In this document: piece by piece, positions 27,463 to 35,864 of the stretch
How positions within the stretch are numbered: the stretch's first letter is position 1
How the letters are laid out: each line of letters begins with the position of its first letter
DNA from: Butyrivibrio sp. NC2002
Lineage (GTDB): Bacteria; Bacillota; Clostridia; Lachnospirales; Lachnospiraceae
NCBI RefSeq assembly: GCF_000702265.1
Contig: NZ_KL370880.1
Span: 248,001-312,000 of the forward strand
Length of the DNA stretch: 64,000 nucleotides
Reading direction: 5' to 3'
Program-made: the position numbers and the translations under genes
Notes under the pieces: model-generated
Seen by the model: the letters and a program-made list of their open reading frames with translations, nothing else
Told to the model about the DNA's origin: nothing
The model's database searches: none

Positions 27463-30400
27463 ATGGGGATAACTATCAGGCAGTACTCGTCTGTAGTAGT
27501 AACTATCAGCGAGCGCGAATCTGAAGCCGTCAAAATGGCTGTATCTAATCTGATACGAGATTTCAAACGAGTATTACAAATTAATACTGATGTTTCCGAT
27601 CCTGACTCACAGAGAGTTCTCGTGGGTACGCTTGGAGTGTGCGAGGATCTGGAGGAAGCTGACCTCGTCGGACTTTTCAGTTCTCATGGAAGGCGCAGGA
27701 AAGAAGCCTACGTGATAAGAGAACGAAGAGGCATGATCGTAATTGCAGGATCAGACAGACGCGGAACAATCTTCGGAATATATGAGTTTTGCAGAAGTAT
27801 TCTGGGAGTATCTCCCTGGTACTTTATGGCTGATGTTCCGATAAGGCCAAAAACCGTTATCACACTTCCGGATGATTATCATGTGTCAGATCATCCCAGC
27901 ATCGAATATCGCGGAATATTCATAAATGATGAAGAAGAGCTTGATCACTGGGCTCAAAGATACATGGGCGAAGTGACGATAGGCCCTAAAACTTATGAGA
28001 AGATTTTCGAGCTTATGCTTAGACTTAAGCTTAACTATATATGGCCTGCAATGCATGTAAACTCTTTTAATGCAGACCATGAAAACGGAGTGTTGGCAGA
28101 TAAAATGGGACTTGTTGTAGGAACCTCCCACTGCGATATGCTCATGAGAAGCAATAACAAGGAATGGAAACCATGGCTTGAAAAGAAGGGCTATGAAGAT
28201 ATCAAATACGATTTCACGGCATCGGAGGAAAGTAGAGATGCCATCATAGAGTACTGGAGAGAGAGCGTAGAGATGAATAAGAACTACGAAGTTACTTATA
28301 CGCTCGGCATGAGAGGAATCCATGACTCCGGTTTCGAGACCGTTGCCCTTACAGGACTTAAGGGCGAAGAACTTCAGAGGGCAAAAATCGAGCTCCTTGA
28401 AGATGTTATGCATATACAGGAGCAGATTCTGGATGAGACTCTTGAATACAAGCCCATGAAAATATTTGTTCCTTACAAGGAAGTGCTTGAACTGTACGAC
28501 AATGGGCTTAATGTTCCCGATGACTACACTCTTATCTGGGTAAATGATAATTACGGACATGTTCGCAGATATCCCAATGAGGAAGAGAAAAAGAGAACCG
28601 GTGGAAACGGCCTGTACTATCATAATTCATATTGGGCTCCTCCCGGACAGTCTTATCTTTTTATCTGCTCGGTTCCTCTTTCTCAGACCAGAAATGAGCT
28701 GAAAAAAGCATATGAAGAGGGAATAAGAAAACTGTGGGTGACCAATTTCGGTGCGATCAAACCACTTGAAGAGCAGATGACTTATTATGCGCTTCTTGCA
28801 TGGGACATAGGAAAAGAGAATACTGTTTGCGGCGACGAAGTTCAGTTCCTTTCAGATCTTATCGATGAGACATTTACCGGAAAACATGGTAAAAAGCTCG
28901 CACCGCTTCTTGTTGAGTTCGATCAGCTTACAAACGTAAGAAAAATTGAACAGATGGATATAGATGCATTCTCACAGACTGCTTATACCGATGAGGCGGT
29001 TAGCCGTATTCATCGCTATGAGTATATGTTCAAGACCGGAAACAGGATATATCATTCGCTTCCGGATAATGAAAAGAATGCATTTTTCCAGCTGATACTT
29101 ATGAAAATACATGCCGCATATTACACCTATGCAATGTATTACTATGCTGACAGAAGCCATCTGTGCATAGACCAGGGTAAGATACATTCTGCGGCTGATT
29201 ACACTGCAAAGTCACTTTCTTTTGACCATGCAAGAAGAAGCATGATCTATTATTACAATCATGTAATGTCGGATGGAAAGTGGGATGGCATGGTAACACC
29301 GGAGGATTTCCCGCCTCCAAGGACCGCTATGTATCCTGCATGCAAGCCGCCTATAGCGAAAGTCCGCGACCACCTCATAGTTACGTGCCAGAATAACGAT
29401 GACAAGATAACTTTCGTTAAGCCGGTTGAAAAATGGTTTGAAATAGCCAATTCAGGCGATAACGAAATGGTTGTAACGGTTGAACTTCCCGTATGGCTAA
29501 AGGCTGCAGAAGACAGTCTTATAGGTTTTGACGGGCATGGAGATATAAGGGTAAGCGGAGAAGAGAGAATCCTTATTGAAGTGGAATGGGAACAGGTTTC
29601 CGACATGCTAAGACAAATGTCAGAGCGCGGCGAAGTGAAGGACGAGGATAAGATCGTAGTCATAAAGGACAACATCCACGTCATGGCGCTTATGACAGGT
29701 GAAAGCATGGAAATCCCTGTTGAAATAAAACTCTTTAGGGGGATAACTCTGCTCGGAGCCGGAAATATAGTGTTCCCGCCGCACATGGAAGACGATGGAA
29801 TGCTCAGAATAGAGGCGGATATGGTAAGGGATTTATCCGGTGCATGGATAAGGATCCCGAACCTTGGAAGAAACAGAGGCTCTCTTGTTGAAGCAAGAAC
29901 AGAAGGGGCAACCCTGACCTACGAGGTTACAGTAACAAGCGGAGGAGCATTCCTTTTGGAGCTTCACAGATTCCCTTCGCTTAATTCCGCAGGAAGGATA
30001 AGGATTGGAGTATCTGTTGATGAAAATCCGCCTGAAATAATTGAGTCCGAATCCAACGATGAAAATAAGGGAGATTGGAAACAAAATGTAAGAAATAATG
30101 TGGATAAGCTCTATCTTCGCCTTCCAAATATGAGCCCCGGCGCTCACAGGATCATTTTCCACGCGGTTGATAAATATTTTTCATTCTCAAGATTTGTTAT
30201 TTATACAAAAGAAAGACAGGAGAATACGCTTGGAATAAGAGGCGGCGACATGAGACTTCCTCTTAACTTTGATGCATCCGGATTCTGCTGGGACTTCTAT
30301 GGAAAAGAGGCTTATGAGCTTCCGCCAAGACCTATATACTATGCTTTCAGAAAGCAGAAGGATGATGGTATAGGCGAACATATGGAGTTTCTTGATCATT

Positions 30401-30969
30401 ATGGAACACCTATCCCTGCATCTGAAATCGTGGAAAAAGGACAATACGTTGCAGCTGAAAAGGATGGAAGAATATTTATAGAAGCTGCATCCGCTTTGTC
30501 TGAATCAAAGAATGCTTTTACAGAAGGAGAAGGCTGGGATTATTGCAATGCTCCTTCACATGGTGAGAGCGGTCTTGCAATGTACATAAGAAAGGAGGAA
30601 GCTCTTGACAGCTATAGAAATACAAGCTGGGGCGGAAGCAGTGCAGTGAAAAAAGCACCCTCTCTTCACTATGTATTTGATGCAAGAGGAGGTACCTATC
30701 GCATCTGGGCAAAGATACTTATTTGGGGAAAGAGTGAGTCGCATTTCACCATAGGACTGGATGATAAGATTTATTCAGAACAGGATCTGTATGGCGGTCA
30801 GGATATCTGGAGATTTTCAGCTGAGAATATCTGGAGATGGGTTCCGCTTGCGGATGTGAAATTAAGAGGCGGAAAGCATACACTGAGGTATTTTGCGCTT
30901 TCTGCAGGAGTCAGACTTGAACAATTCTATATAACAGCAACGGATGAGCTCCCGCCTGCTATGGCGTGA
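27463..30969 (+). CDS. Glycoside hydrolase family 115, xylan alpha-1,2-glucuronidase type
   Basis: GH115 enzymes remove (4-O-methyl-)glucuronic acid side chains from xylan and its oligosaccharides. The first about 140 residues form the N-terminal domain, followed by the (beta/alpha)8 barrel with EYRGIFINDEEEL, LRLKLNYIWPAMHVNSF, and VGTSHCDMLMRSN, all characteristic of the family. C-terminal beta-type domains (about 740-1168) include the GH115_C region with LHRFPSLNSAGRIR and GAHRIIFHAVD. No signal peptide is present, so it acts in the cytoplasm on imported oligosaccharides. ATG 27463 is preferred over the TTG at 27430 because TGGGGGAG lies just before it, giving 1168 residues. It stands alone; the 202-base gap upstream is AT-rich and shows no convincing promoter. 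Its last codons abut the convergent PilZ gene. Confidence 0.92.
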   Translation: MGITIRQYSSVVVTISERESEAVKMAVSNLIRDFKRVLQINTDVSDPDSQRVLVGTLGVCEDLEEADLVGLFSSHGRRRKEAYVIRERRGMIVIAGSDRRGTIFGIYEFCRSILGVSPWYFMADVPIRPKTVITLPDDYHVSDHPSIEYRGIFINDEEELDHWAQRYMGEVTIGPKTYEKIFELMLRLKLNYIWPAMHVNSFNADHENGVLADKMGLVVGTSHCDMLMRSNNKEWKPWLEKKGYEDIKYDFTASEESRDAIIEYWRESVEMNKNYEVTYTLGMRGIHDSGFETVALTGLKGEELQRAKIELLEDVMHIQEQILDETLEYKPMKIFVPYKEVLELYDNGLNVPDDYTLIWVNDNYGHVRRYPNEEEKKRTGGNGLYYHNSYWAPPGQSYLFICSVPLSQTRNELKKAYEEGIRKLWVTNFGAIKPLEEQMTYYALLAWDIGKENTVCGDEVQFLSDLIDETFTGKHGKKLAPLLVEFDQLTNVRKIEQMDIDAFSQTAYTDEAVSRIHRYEYMFKTGNRIYHSLPDNEKNAFFQLILMKIHAAYYTYAMYYYADRSHLCIDQGKIHSAADYTAKSLSFDHARRSMIYYYNHVMSDGKWDGMVTPEDFPPPRTAMYPACKPPIAKVRDHLIVTCQNNDDKITFVKPVEKWFEIANSGDNEMVVTVELPVWLKAAEDSLIGFDGHGDIRVSGEERILIEVEWEQVSDMLRQMSERGEVKDEDKIVVIKDNIHVMALMTGESMEIPVEIKLFRGITLLGAGNIVFPPHMEDDGMLRIEADMVRDLSGAWIRIPNLGRNRGSLVEARTEGATLTYEVTVTSGGAFLLELHRFPSLNSAGRIRIGVSVDENPPEIIESESNDENKGDWKQNVRNNVDKLYLRLPNMSPGAHRIIFHAVDKYFSFSRFVIYTKERQENTLGIRGGDMRLPLNFDASGFCWDFYGKEAYELPPRPIYYAFRKQKDDGIGEHMEFLDHYGTPIPASEIVEKGQYVAAEKDGRIFIEAASALSESKNAFTEGEGWDYCNAPSHGESGLAMYIRKEEALDSYRNTSWGGSSAVKKAPSLHYVFDARGGTYRIWAKILIWGKSESHFTIGLDDKIYSEQDLYGGQDIWRFSAENIWRWVPLADVKLRGGKHTLRYFALSAGVRLEQFYITATDELPPAMA

Positions 30970-30970
30970 G

Positions 30971-32209
30971 TCATCCGTTATGGATGTGTTCCAATTCAAT
31001 TATATCTGCGATCTGTTCAGGAGTCAGGAAACCATCATTCCTGCTGGCTGCAAACAGACCCTCATCAACGGAATTTCCTTTCTGATTGAAGAAGCCGTCG
31101 AAATTATCAAGACTTAAATTATCAGCAATTGTTTTTTGCCTTGGCTTTACCGCCGGGGCTTTTTCTTTCTGAGGAGCTGGCTTTGCCGGCTCTTTTTTTG
31201 GTGCCGGAGCTTTATCTTCCTTAGGCGCAGGTTTTGACGCAGCTTTCTTCGGAGTCCTGTCTTCAATAGAGTTAAGTTCCTTTAAATATTCAGGAGATCT
31301 ATCTTCAATGGAATCGAGTTCATCAAGAAACTCTTTTGAAGGAGCACTGTTTGCAAATACTGAAACAACATCGATATCTGCAACCCTGGAGGCTCTGTTT
31401 TCTATATACTCTCTCTCATTTTTTTCAGGAATAAGGTCAGCCGCATCCTCCGGAGATAAGAGCTCGGGCTCCTGCAATTTGTGCAGCTCTTCCTGAGGAA
31501 TTGGCGGAACATAATTAACTGCGATCTTCTTTCCGGAAGCAATATCCTCATCGGACGACTTGGAAATAGGAAGTATTTCTTTATCATCAATTCCCATTTT
31601 AGCTTTTCTTCTATTACTGATAAGCGTGACGAGATCTGCTCCCATGGAGTCTATAGTGCAGCCTATGGCAACTTGAGAATCTATGGTAAAAGCTCTTACA
31701 ACTGTTGCCTCGCAAGCATAGAAATGAAAATAATTGGGATCATATCGAAATGAAGCTGTGATCTTATCTCCAAGTCTGCACTTTGCTTCGCTATCAAGAA
31801 TGAAAGCAATACCTCTCATGGAGATATCATAGACAAGAGCATTCCTTATATCAGGTCTCTTATTTATCCTGATAACACCCAGCCTGTCAATCTCATAGCG
31901 TTCTGATTTTCTTCTGTTAGAAGGCTTACACTCCTGTGTACATCTTATAAGGTGGAAGTGACCGTACTTGGTTGTCACAGGACCAATAGAAGATGCTTCA
32001 AATTCATAAGTCCTGCCATCCCTCTTGTTATAGGCAATTATCCTTGAGGGCTCGCGAAACTCCATATCATCTCCAAAATAGGTCAAAGACTCAACAAGAA
32101 GACCATCGCGAACACCGACGACAGCCTTGGTGATAAGAAGGATTCCATGACCATTTATACTGGCACGAATTTTAATTTTTGAATCTTTCATTACGTCACT
32201 TAGTTTCAT
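30971..32209 (-). CDS. PilZ-domain c-di-GMP effector with Lys/Pro/Ala-rich tail
   Basis: The 412-residue protein has a YcgR-like N-terminal domain (about 1-93) and a PilZ domain (about 95-205). The c-di-GMP-binding motifs are intact: RKSER at 100-104 (RxxxR) and DISMRG at 128-133 (DxSxxG). The rest (about 215-412) is probably disordered: an acidic segment, two repeats built on LDSIEDRSPE and LNSIEDRTPK, then a Lys/Pro/Ala-rich stretch at about 330-370. In B. subtilis a YcgR-type protein brakes flagellar rotation; here the target is unknown. Its stop is one base from the convergent GH115 stop, with no terminator between them. Confidence 0.88.
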   Translation of the reverse strand: MKLSDVMKDSKIKIRASINGHGILLITKAVVGVRDGLLVESLTYFGDDMEFREPSRIIAYNKRDGRTYEFEASSIGPVTTKYGHFHLIRCTQECKPSNRRKSERYEIDRLGVIRINKRPDIRNALVYDISMRGIAFILDSEAKCRLGDKITASFRYDPNYFHFYACEATVVRAFTIDSQVAIGCTIDSMGADLVTLISNRRKAKMGIDDKEILPISKSSDEDIASGKKIAVNYVPPIPQEELHKLQEPELLSPEDAADLIPEKNEREYIENRASRVADIDVVSVFANSAPSKEFLDELDSIEDRSPEYLKELNSIEDRTPKKAASKPAPKEDKAPAPKKEPAKPAPQKEKAPAVKPRQKTIADNLSLDNFDGFFNQKGNSVDEGLFAASRNDGFLTPEQIADIIELEHIHNG

Positions 32210-32304
32210 GTAATTATTTTACCAAATACCGTTTAAAGTAGCTATAAAAAATAAATTGAAATTTCGGGAAGTTTAAGTAACAAAGCCAAAGAATTATTGT
32301 ATGT

Positions 32305-32330
32305 TAAGAAATCATGCTTTTGACCGATAT
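32305..32330 (+). promoter_or_regulatory. Sigma-28 (FliA/SigD)-type promoter
   Basis: TAAG at 32305-32308 and ACCGATAT at 32323-32330 with a 14-base spacer closely match TAAA-N15-GCCGATAA, the form seen before flgM in this window. It points toward the EF-hand-like gene at 32476. Confidence 0.6.
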
Positions 32331-32375
32331 ATATAGTGAGCTTTTAGATAAGGATTGTCATAAAAGCTTTTTGAA

Positions 32376-32413
32376 GTCGGGCAGACCCGTTATGGGTATG
32401 TGCGGCTTTTTTT
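32376..32413 (+). terminator. Leader terminator-like hairpin
   Basis: GTCGGGCA (32376-32383) pairs imperfectly with TGTGCGGC (32399-32406), and ACCC/GGGT pair inside around GTTAT; seven T residues follow. It sits between the sigma-28-type promoter and the gene, so the promoter alone would give an RNA of about 75 nt unless the hairpin is read through. Confidence 0.65.
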
Positions 32414-32475
32414 ATATTTACCTTACGTAATGCTGAAAAGGATGGCAGGTTGCGTACTTTTTGGAGGACTTGCTT

Positions 32476-33567
32476 ATGAGGATTCAAGATGCAACTATTA
32501 ACCTTACTTCAACAAGAAAATATGAATGCCGGGCCGGTTTTTTCATGGAGAATAAAACCATGGCGGTTAAAGGAGGTGCAGAGGGAATATCACAGTTTGC
32601 CGGCCTTGTTCAAAACATTCAGGACAAGAACACCGTAGCGGAAACAGAAGATAAGAATGGAGGGATAGACACAGGTGATAAGCTGTTTACCAATTATAAT
32701 GCCGAAGGCGATTATGCAATAGGGGACAATTCTTCTATTACCGATAAGCTAAACGAAATTGAAAATATCAGAAAAAGGCTCATGGAAAGAATCCTGGATC
32801 TTATGCAGGCTTTATTTGGGCGGCGTGGAGGAAACAGTAAGGTCAGGAATCTGATGAATGACTTAAGCAGCCAGATCCAATCAGGGTCATACAGCTTTAT
32901 GTCGGTAAGGACAGCAACCTTTACAAAGACAGAAGAGGAACACACCGCTTTTTCTGCTGAGGGCAAGGCCTATACAGAAGATGGCAGAGAACTGTCATTT
33001 AATGTTACGGTCAAGATGTCAAGGAGCTTCACCCAGAGCATGACAACGCTAAACATGTCGCCCGCTACTCTTATAGATCCGCTTGTTATAAATGTGGGCA
33101 AGGAAGTTACCGGCATATCGGATCAGACATTTGTATTTGACCTGGACGCTGACGGGCAAACAGAAGTCATAAGGAATATTGGAAAAGGCTCAGGTTTTCT
33201 TTCCTATGACAAAAACGGAGATGGTGTAATCAACGATGGCTCTGAATTATTTGGAGCGATCTCAGGTGATGGCTTTTCTGAACTTGAAGAATTTGATGAT
33301 GACCACAACGGCTTTATTGACGAGAACGACTCAATCTATGAAAAACTAAGGATCTGGTGCAGGGATGAAGATGGCAACGACACTCTTATGACATTAAAGG
33401 AGGGAGACGTTGGCGCTATTTACCTTGGAAGAGCTGATACACAATTTACCTCTCAGGGCCAGGACCTTAAAGTAAATGGAATGTACAGACAGACAGGTGT
33501 ATATTTGCGGGAATCAACAGGCCAGGCCGGAGTGATCCATCAGATCGACCTGGCTAAAATGGCTTAA
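32476..33567 (+). CDS. EF-hand-like calcium-binding protein, probable motility regulon member
   Basis: The ATG at 32476 is preferred over the TTG at 32461 because TTGGAGGA forms the SD; this gives 363 residues. There is no signal peptide. The C-terminal third has three Asp/Gly loops of EF-hand or dockerin type: DLDADGQTE near 218, DKNGDGVINDGSELFG near 238-253 and DDDHNGFIDENDSIY near 268-282. A KLRIW-DEDGN segment follows. This DGSELFG block occurs in a widespread group of bacterial Ca-binding proteins, some of them RTX-like. The N-terminal part is helical and charged, with a GRRGG turn. The preceding sigma-28-type promoter suggests expression with flagellar genes. Role unknown: a cytoplasmic Ca-dependent factor, or a protein exported without a Sec signal, would both fit. 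Confidence 0.75.
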   Translation: MRIQDATINLTSTRKYECRAGFFMENKTMAVKGGAEGISQFAGLVQNIQDKNTVAETEDKNGGIDTGDKLFTNYNAEGDYAIGDNSSITDKLNEIENIRKRLMERILDLMQALFGRRGGNSKVRNLMNDLSSQIQSGSYSFMSVRTATFTKTEEEHTAFSAEGKAYTEDGRELSFNVTVKMSRSFTQSMTTLNMSPATLIDPLVINVGKEVTGISDQTFVFDLDADGQTEVIRNIGKGSGFLSYDKNGDGVINDGSELFGAISGDGFSELEEFDDDHNGFIDENDSIYEKLRIWCRDEDGNDTLMTLKEGDVGAIYLGRADTQFTSQGQDLKVNGMYRQTGVYLRESTGQAGVIHQIDLAKMA

Positions 33568-33581
33568 GCTTAATTAAAAAA

Positions 33582-33640
33582 ACTTCCCACATTTAAAGGA
33601 GCCTTGGAGCGGGTGCATGGCCTCTTTAGATGTGGGAAGT
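33582..33640. other. Long imperfect hairpin downstream of the EF-hand-like gene
   Basis: ACTTCCCACAT (33582-33592) pairs perfectly with ATGTGGGAAGT (33630-33640), and TAAAG pairs with CTTTA inside. On the plus strand no T run follows. On the minus strand the hairpin is followed by seven T residues, so it looks like a terminator for leftward transcription. Confidence 0.55.
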
Positions 33641-33701
33641 ATTGGTAAATTATAAAAAAAGTATGACACTTATTAAAAAACAATATATCGGAAATGTTTA
33701 A

Positions 33702-33731
33702 TTGCTACCTCGATTAGGTGTGTTATATAAT
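33702..33731 (+). promoter_or_regulatory. Sigma-A-type promoter of the KamA operon
   Basis: TTGCTA at 33702-33707 and TATAAT at 33726-33731, spacing 18. It is the only good promoter upstream of the long unbroken gene string 33804-45594. Confidence 0.6.
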
Positions 33732-33780
33732 TTAATATAGATATGTCCGCAAAAACAGACATCTTATGAAGGGGTGTTTA

Positions 33781-33801
33781 GTGTTGGCTAAACGAAATTA
33801 A
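33781..33801 (+). CDS. Six-codon leader ORF before the KamA gene
   Basis: GTG TTG GCT AAA CGA AAT TAA (peptide MLAKRN) has the only good SD in the leader, AAGGGG at 33769-33774, six bases upstream. Its stop lies two bases before the KamA ATG, which has no SD of its own. A hairpin, GTTTAG (33776-33781) with CTAAAC (33788-33793), covers its start codon. Translational coupling is the likely purpose. It is too short to rest on coding statistics. Confidence 0.4.
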   Translation: MLAKRN

Positions 33802-33803
33802 AC

Positions 33804-34847
33804 ATGATAGAAAATACACAGCAATTATTTGGAAAGCTTGAAGAAAAAGGGATCAGGCTTTCTGAACAAAGAAAAAAAGATATTATTTCTGTTGATGAAA
33901 AATATCGACTTCGTATTTCGGACTATTATTTTGACCTGATCGATTGGGAAGATGAAAATTGTCCGATCTACAAACAATGCATTCCTGACATTCAGGAACT
34001 GGAAGAACACGTAGGCTACAGCCCTGATCCTTTAAATGAAGGACAGTACGAAAAGGTACCTTTTCTGGTACACAAGTATTACTCAAGGGCTGCTTTCATG
34101 TGCTCTAATTTTTGCTATATGCACTGCCGCCACTGTACTCGCAAGAATACAGTTATGTCCAGTCCGATAGCAGACAGGGATGCACTTCCTGCTGCTCTTG
34201 AGTATGTGAAAGATCATCCTCAGTTAAATGACATACTGATCACGGGCGGAGATCCATTTGCTCTTTCGTTTGACCTGCTTGAGTATTATATAGCAGGTTT
34301 CAGAAGTATTCCTTCAGTAAACACAATAAGAATCGGTACGAGAGCAATCGTAGTAGATCCGATGACTATCACGGACGAACTTTGCGATATGCTTGAAAAG
34401 TACCATCCGATATGGGTCTTTACCCAGTTCAATCATCCAAGGGAAGTCACAAAAGAGGCTGCCATGGCCTGTGACAGACTCCTTAGAAGAGGCATCCCTC
34501 TTGGTAATCAGAGCGTATTCCTTAAGGGAATAAATGATGATGCCGGCATACTTGAAGAGCTTTATACCAAGCTTATAGGTATCAGGGTAAGACCTTATTA
34601 TCTCTATATTTGCGACAGAGTGGCAGGTACAGCACATTTTTATTCCGATTACCACAAGGGTGTTGATGTGGTCGAAAAGCTCAGGTACAGACTACCCGGA
34701 TATGCCGTTCCCAAGCTGATCATAGATGCTGATGGTGAGGGCGGCGGAAAAGTGACCATAGAGAAAAATCATATGCTTGATGAGAAAGAAAACTACATAG
34801 TTCTTCCCGGCAATAAGGAAGGCTCTACTACAAAATATTACTTATGA
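33804..34847 (+). CDS. KamA-family radical SAM aminomutase (lysine 2,3-aminomutase-like)
   Basis: The 347-residue product has the radical SAM iron-sulphur motif as CYMHCRHC with Cys at 104, 108 and 111 (the CxxxCxxC form is C104-C108-C111), followed by TRKN. ITGGDPF contributes the SAM-binding GGE-like region. The PLP lysine is probably K316 in GEGGGKVTI. Asp residues equivalent to those that hold lysine in lysine 2,3-aminomutase appear in YICDRVAG and LIIDADG. The family moves an amino group from C2 to C3, giving beta-amino acids such as beta-lysine; the EF-P-modifying EpmB is a relative. Length is short for LAM (about 416) and close to EpmB. The neighbouring ATP-grasp ligase suggests the product is joined to something. 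Substrate unknown. Confidence 0.88.
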   Translation: MIENTQQLFGKLEEKGIRLSEQRKKDIISVDEKYRLRISDYYFDLIDWEDENCPIYKQCIPDIQELEEHVGYSPDPLNEGQYEKVPFLVHKYYSRAAFMCSNFCYMHCRHCTRKNTVMSSPIADRDALPAALEYVKDHPQLNDILITGGDPFALSFDLLEYYIAGFRSIPSVNTIRIGTRAIVVDPMTITDELCDMLEKYHPIWVFTQFNHPREVTKEAAMACDRLLRRGIPLGNQSVFLKGINDDAGILEELYTKLIGIRVRPYYLYICDRVAGTAHFYSDYHKGVDVVEKLRYRLPGYAVPKLIIDADGEGGGKVTIEKNHMLDEKENYIVLPGNKEGSTTKYYL

Positions 34848-34858
34848 GAGGAAAATAA

Positions 34859-35863
34859 ATGAAAGTTGGAGTTACATTTGATCTGAGGGCAGATTACGGA
34901 ATCGCTGAGGACAGCCTCATTTTTTCGGATTTTTGCCAGCCTGATGAAATAGGATATATGCAGCGTGCCATTGAAAGAAACGGATACGAAGCAGACATGA
35001 TAGGAAATATGTATAAGCTTCGTGACAGAATAAAGGAAGGAACTCTTGACTGCGATATCATCCTTGTCTGCGACGAGGGAATATCTTCAAGAAACAGGGA
35101 GGCGATAGTACCTGCTCTACTTGAACTCAATGATATACCATACGTTGGAAGTGATGCCTATGCTATGGCACTTTCCCAGAACAAATACCACACCAAACTT
35201 ATTGCCGAGGCACTTGGTATTCGTTGCCCTAAGGGAATATATGTTGAATACAAAAATGGCGGAGAGATAAATGAAGACAAGATTATGAAGAAGCTTTCAG
35301 ATGAAGGACTTTCTTTCCCTCTTCTTGTAAAGCCCAATGAAGAGGGTTACAGTATGGGAGTTTATCTTGTAAAGGATAAGGAGAAACTGTTCGAAGCCAT
35401 AAGAAGTGATTTTGGATACTATCACGAACCAGTTCTTGTAGAAGAATTTATCGGAGGTAAAGAGACCTTCGTAGCAATGATAGGAACAGGTGATGGTGCA
35501 TACACCCTTCCTGTCGGACAGATAACCAATTTCGACGGAACTGACATAGAGTTTTACAGCGTAGAGGCTAAAAGATTTGATTATACACTCTATTCCAAGG
35601 CAAACCTTCCTGCAGAAAACTGCAAAAAAATGGAAGAGAATGCGCTGAAGCTGTACAGGCATCTGGGATGCAGAGATTTTGGAAGAGTGGACTTCAGACT
35701 TGATGAAAACGGTGATCCTGTTCTTATAGAGATCACACCAAGACCCGGTCTTTCAGAGGAAGGCCCCTATGAAATATGTGCGAAGGCACTCGGCAAAACT
35801 TATGATGATATTTTAAAGGAAATAATTGACACTGCGGCTTTGAGATACGGAATCAAGGGATGA
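34859..35863 (+). CDS. ATP-grasp ligase, D-alanine-D-alanine ligase-like
   Basis: Three ATP-grasp subdomains span 334 residues. The ATP-binding region has LLVKPNEEGYSMGV near 157-170, where Ddl has KPN-x-GSS-x-GV. LVEEFIGGKE follows near 197-206. The metal region is GRVDFRLDENG near 275 and then EITPRPGL, whereas Ddl enzymes usually read E-[IV]-N-x-x-P-G, so the Mg-binding Asn is replaced by Thr. It probably joins an amino acid, perhaps the beta-amino acid made by the preceding enzyme, to another amino acid or carboxylate, rather than making D-Ala-D-Ala for the wall. It begins 11 bases after the KamA gene and ends one base before the next ATG. Confidence 0.85.
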   Translation: MKVGVTFDLRADYGIAEDSLIFSDFCQPDEIGYMQRAIERNGYEADMIGNMYKLRDRIKEGTLDCDIILVCDEGISSRNREAIVPALLELNDIPYVGSDAYAMALSQNKYHTKLIAEALGIRCPKGIYVEYKNGGEINEDKIMKKLSDEGLSFPLLVKPNEEGYSMGVYLVKDKEKLFEAIRSDFGYYHEPVLVEEFIGGKETFVAMIGTGDGAYTLPVGQITNFDGTDIEFYSVEAKRFDYTLYSKANLPAENCKKMEENALKLYRHLGCRDFGRVDFRLDENGDPVLIEITPRPGLSEEGPYEICAKALGKTYDDILKEIIDTAALRYGIKG

Positions 35864-35864
35864 T

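Noticed and set aside
27886..28623. A 245-codon open frame on the minus strand inside the GH115 gene
   Set aside because: The plus-strand frame is a clear GH115 protein; the antisense frame has no SD, is Cys/Ile/His-rich and looks like a composition artefact.
32337..32420. c-di-GMP (GEMM) riboswitch before the EF-hand-like gene
   Set aside because: The leader has a terminator hairpin, but I could not find the GEMM core or tetraloop/receptor features.
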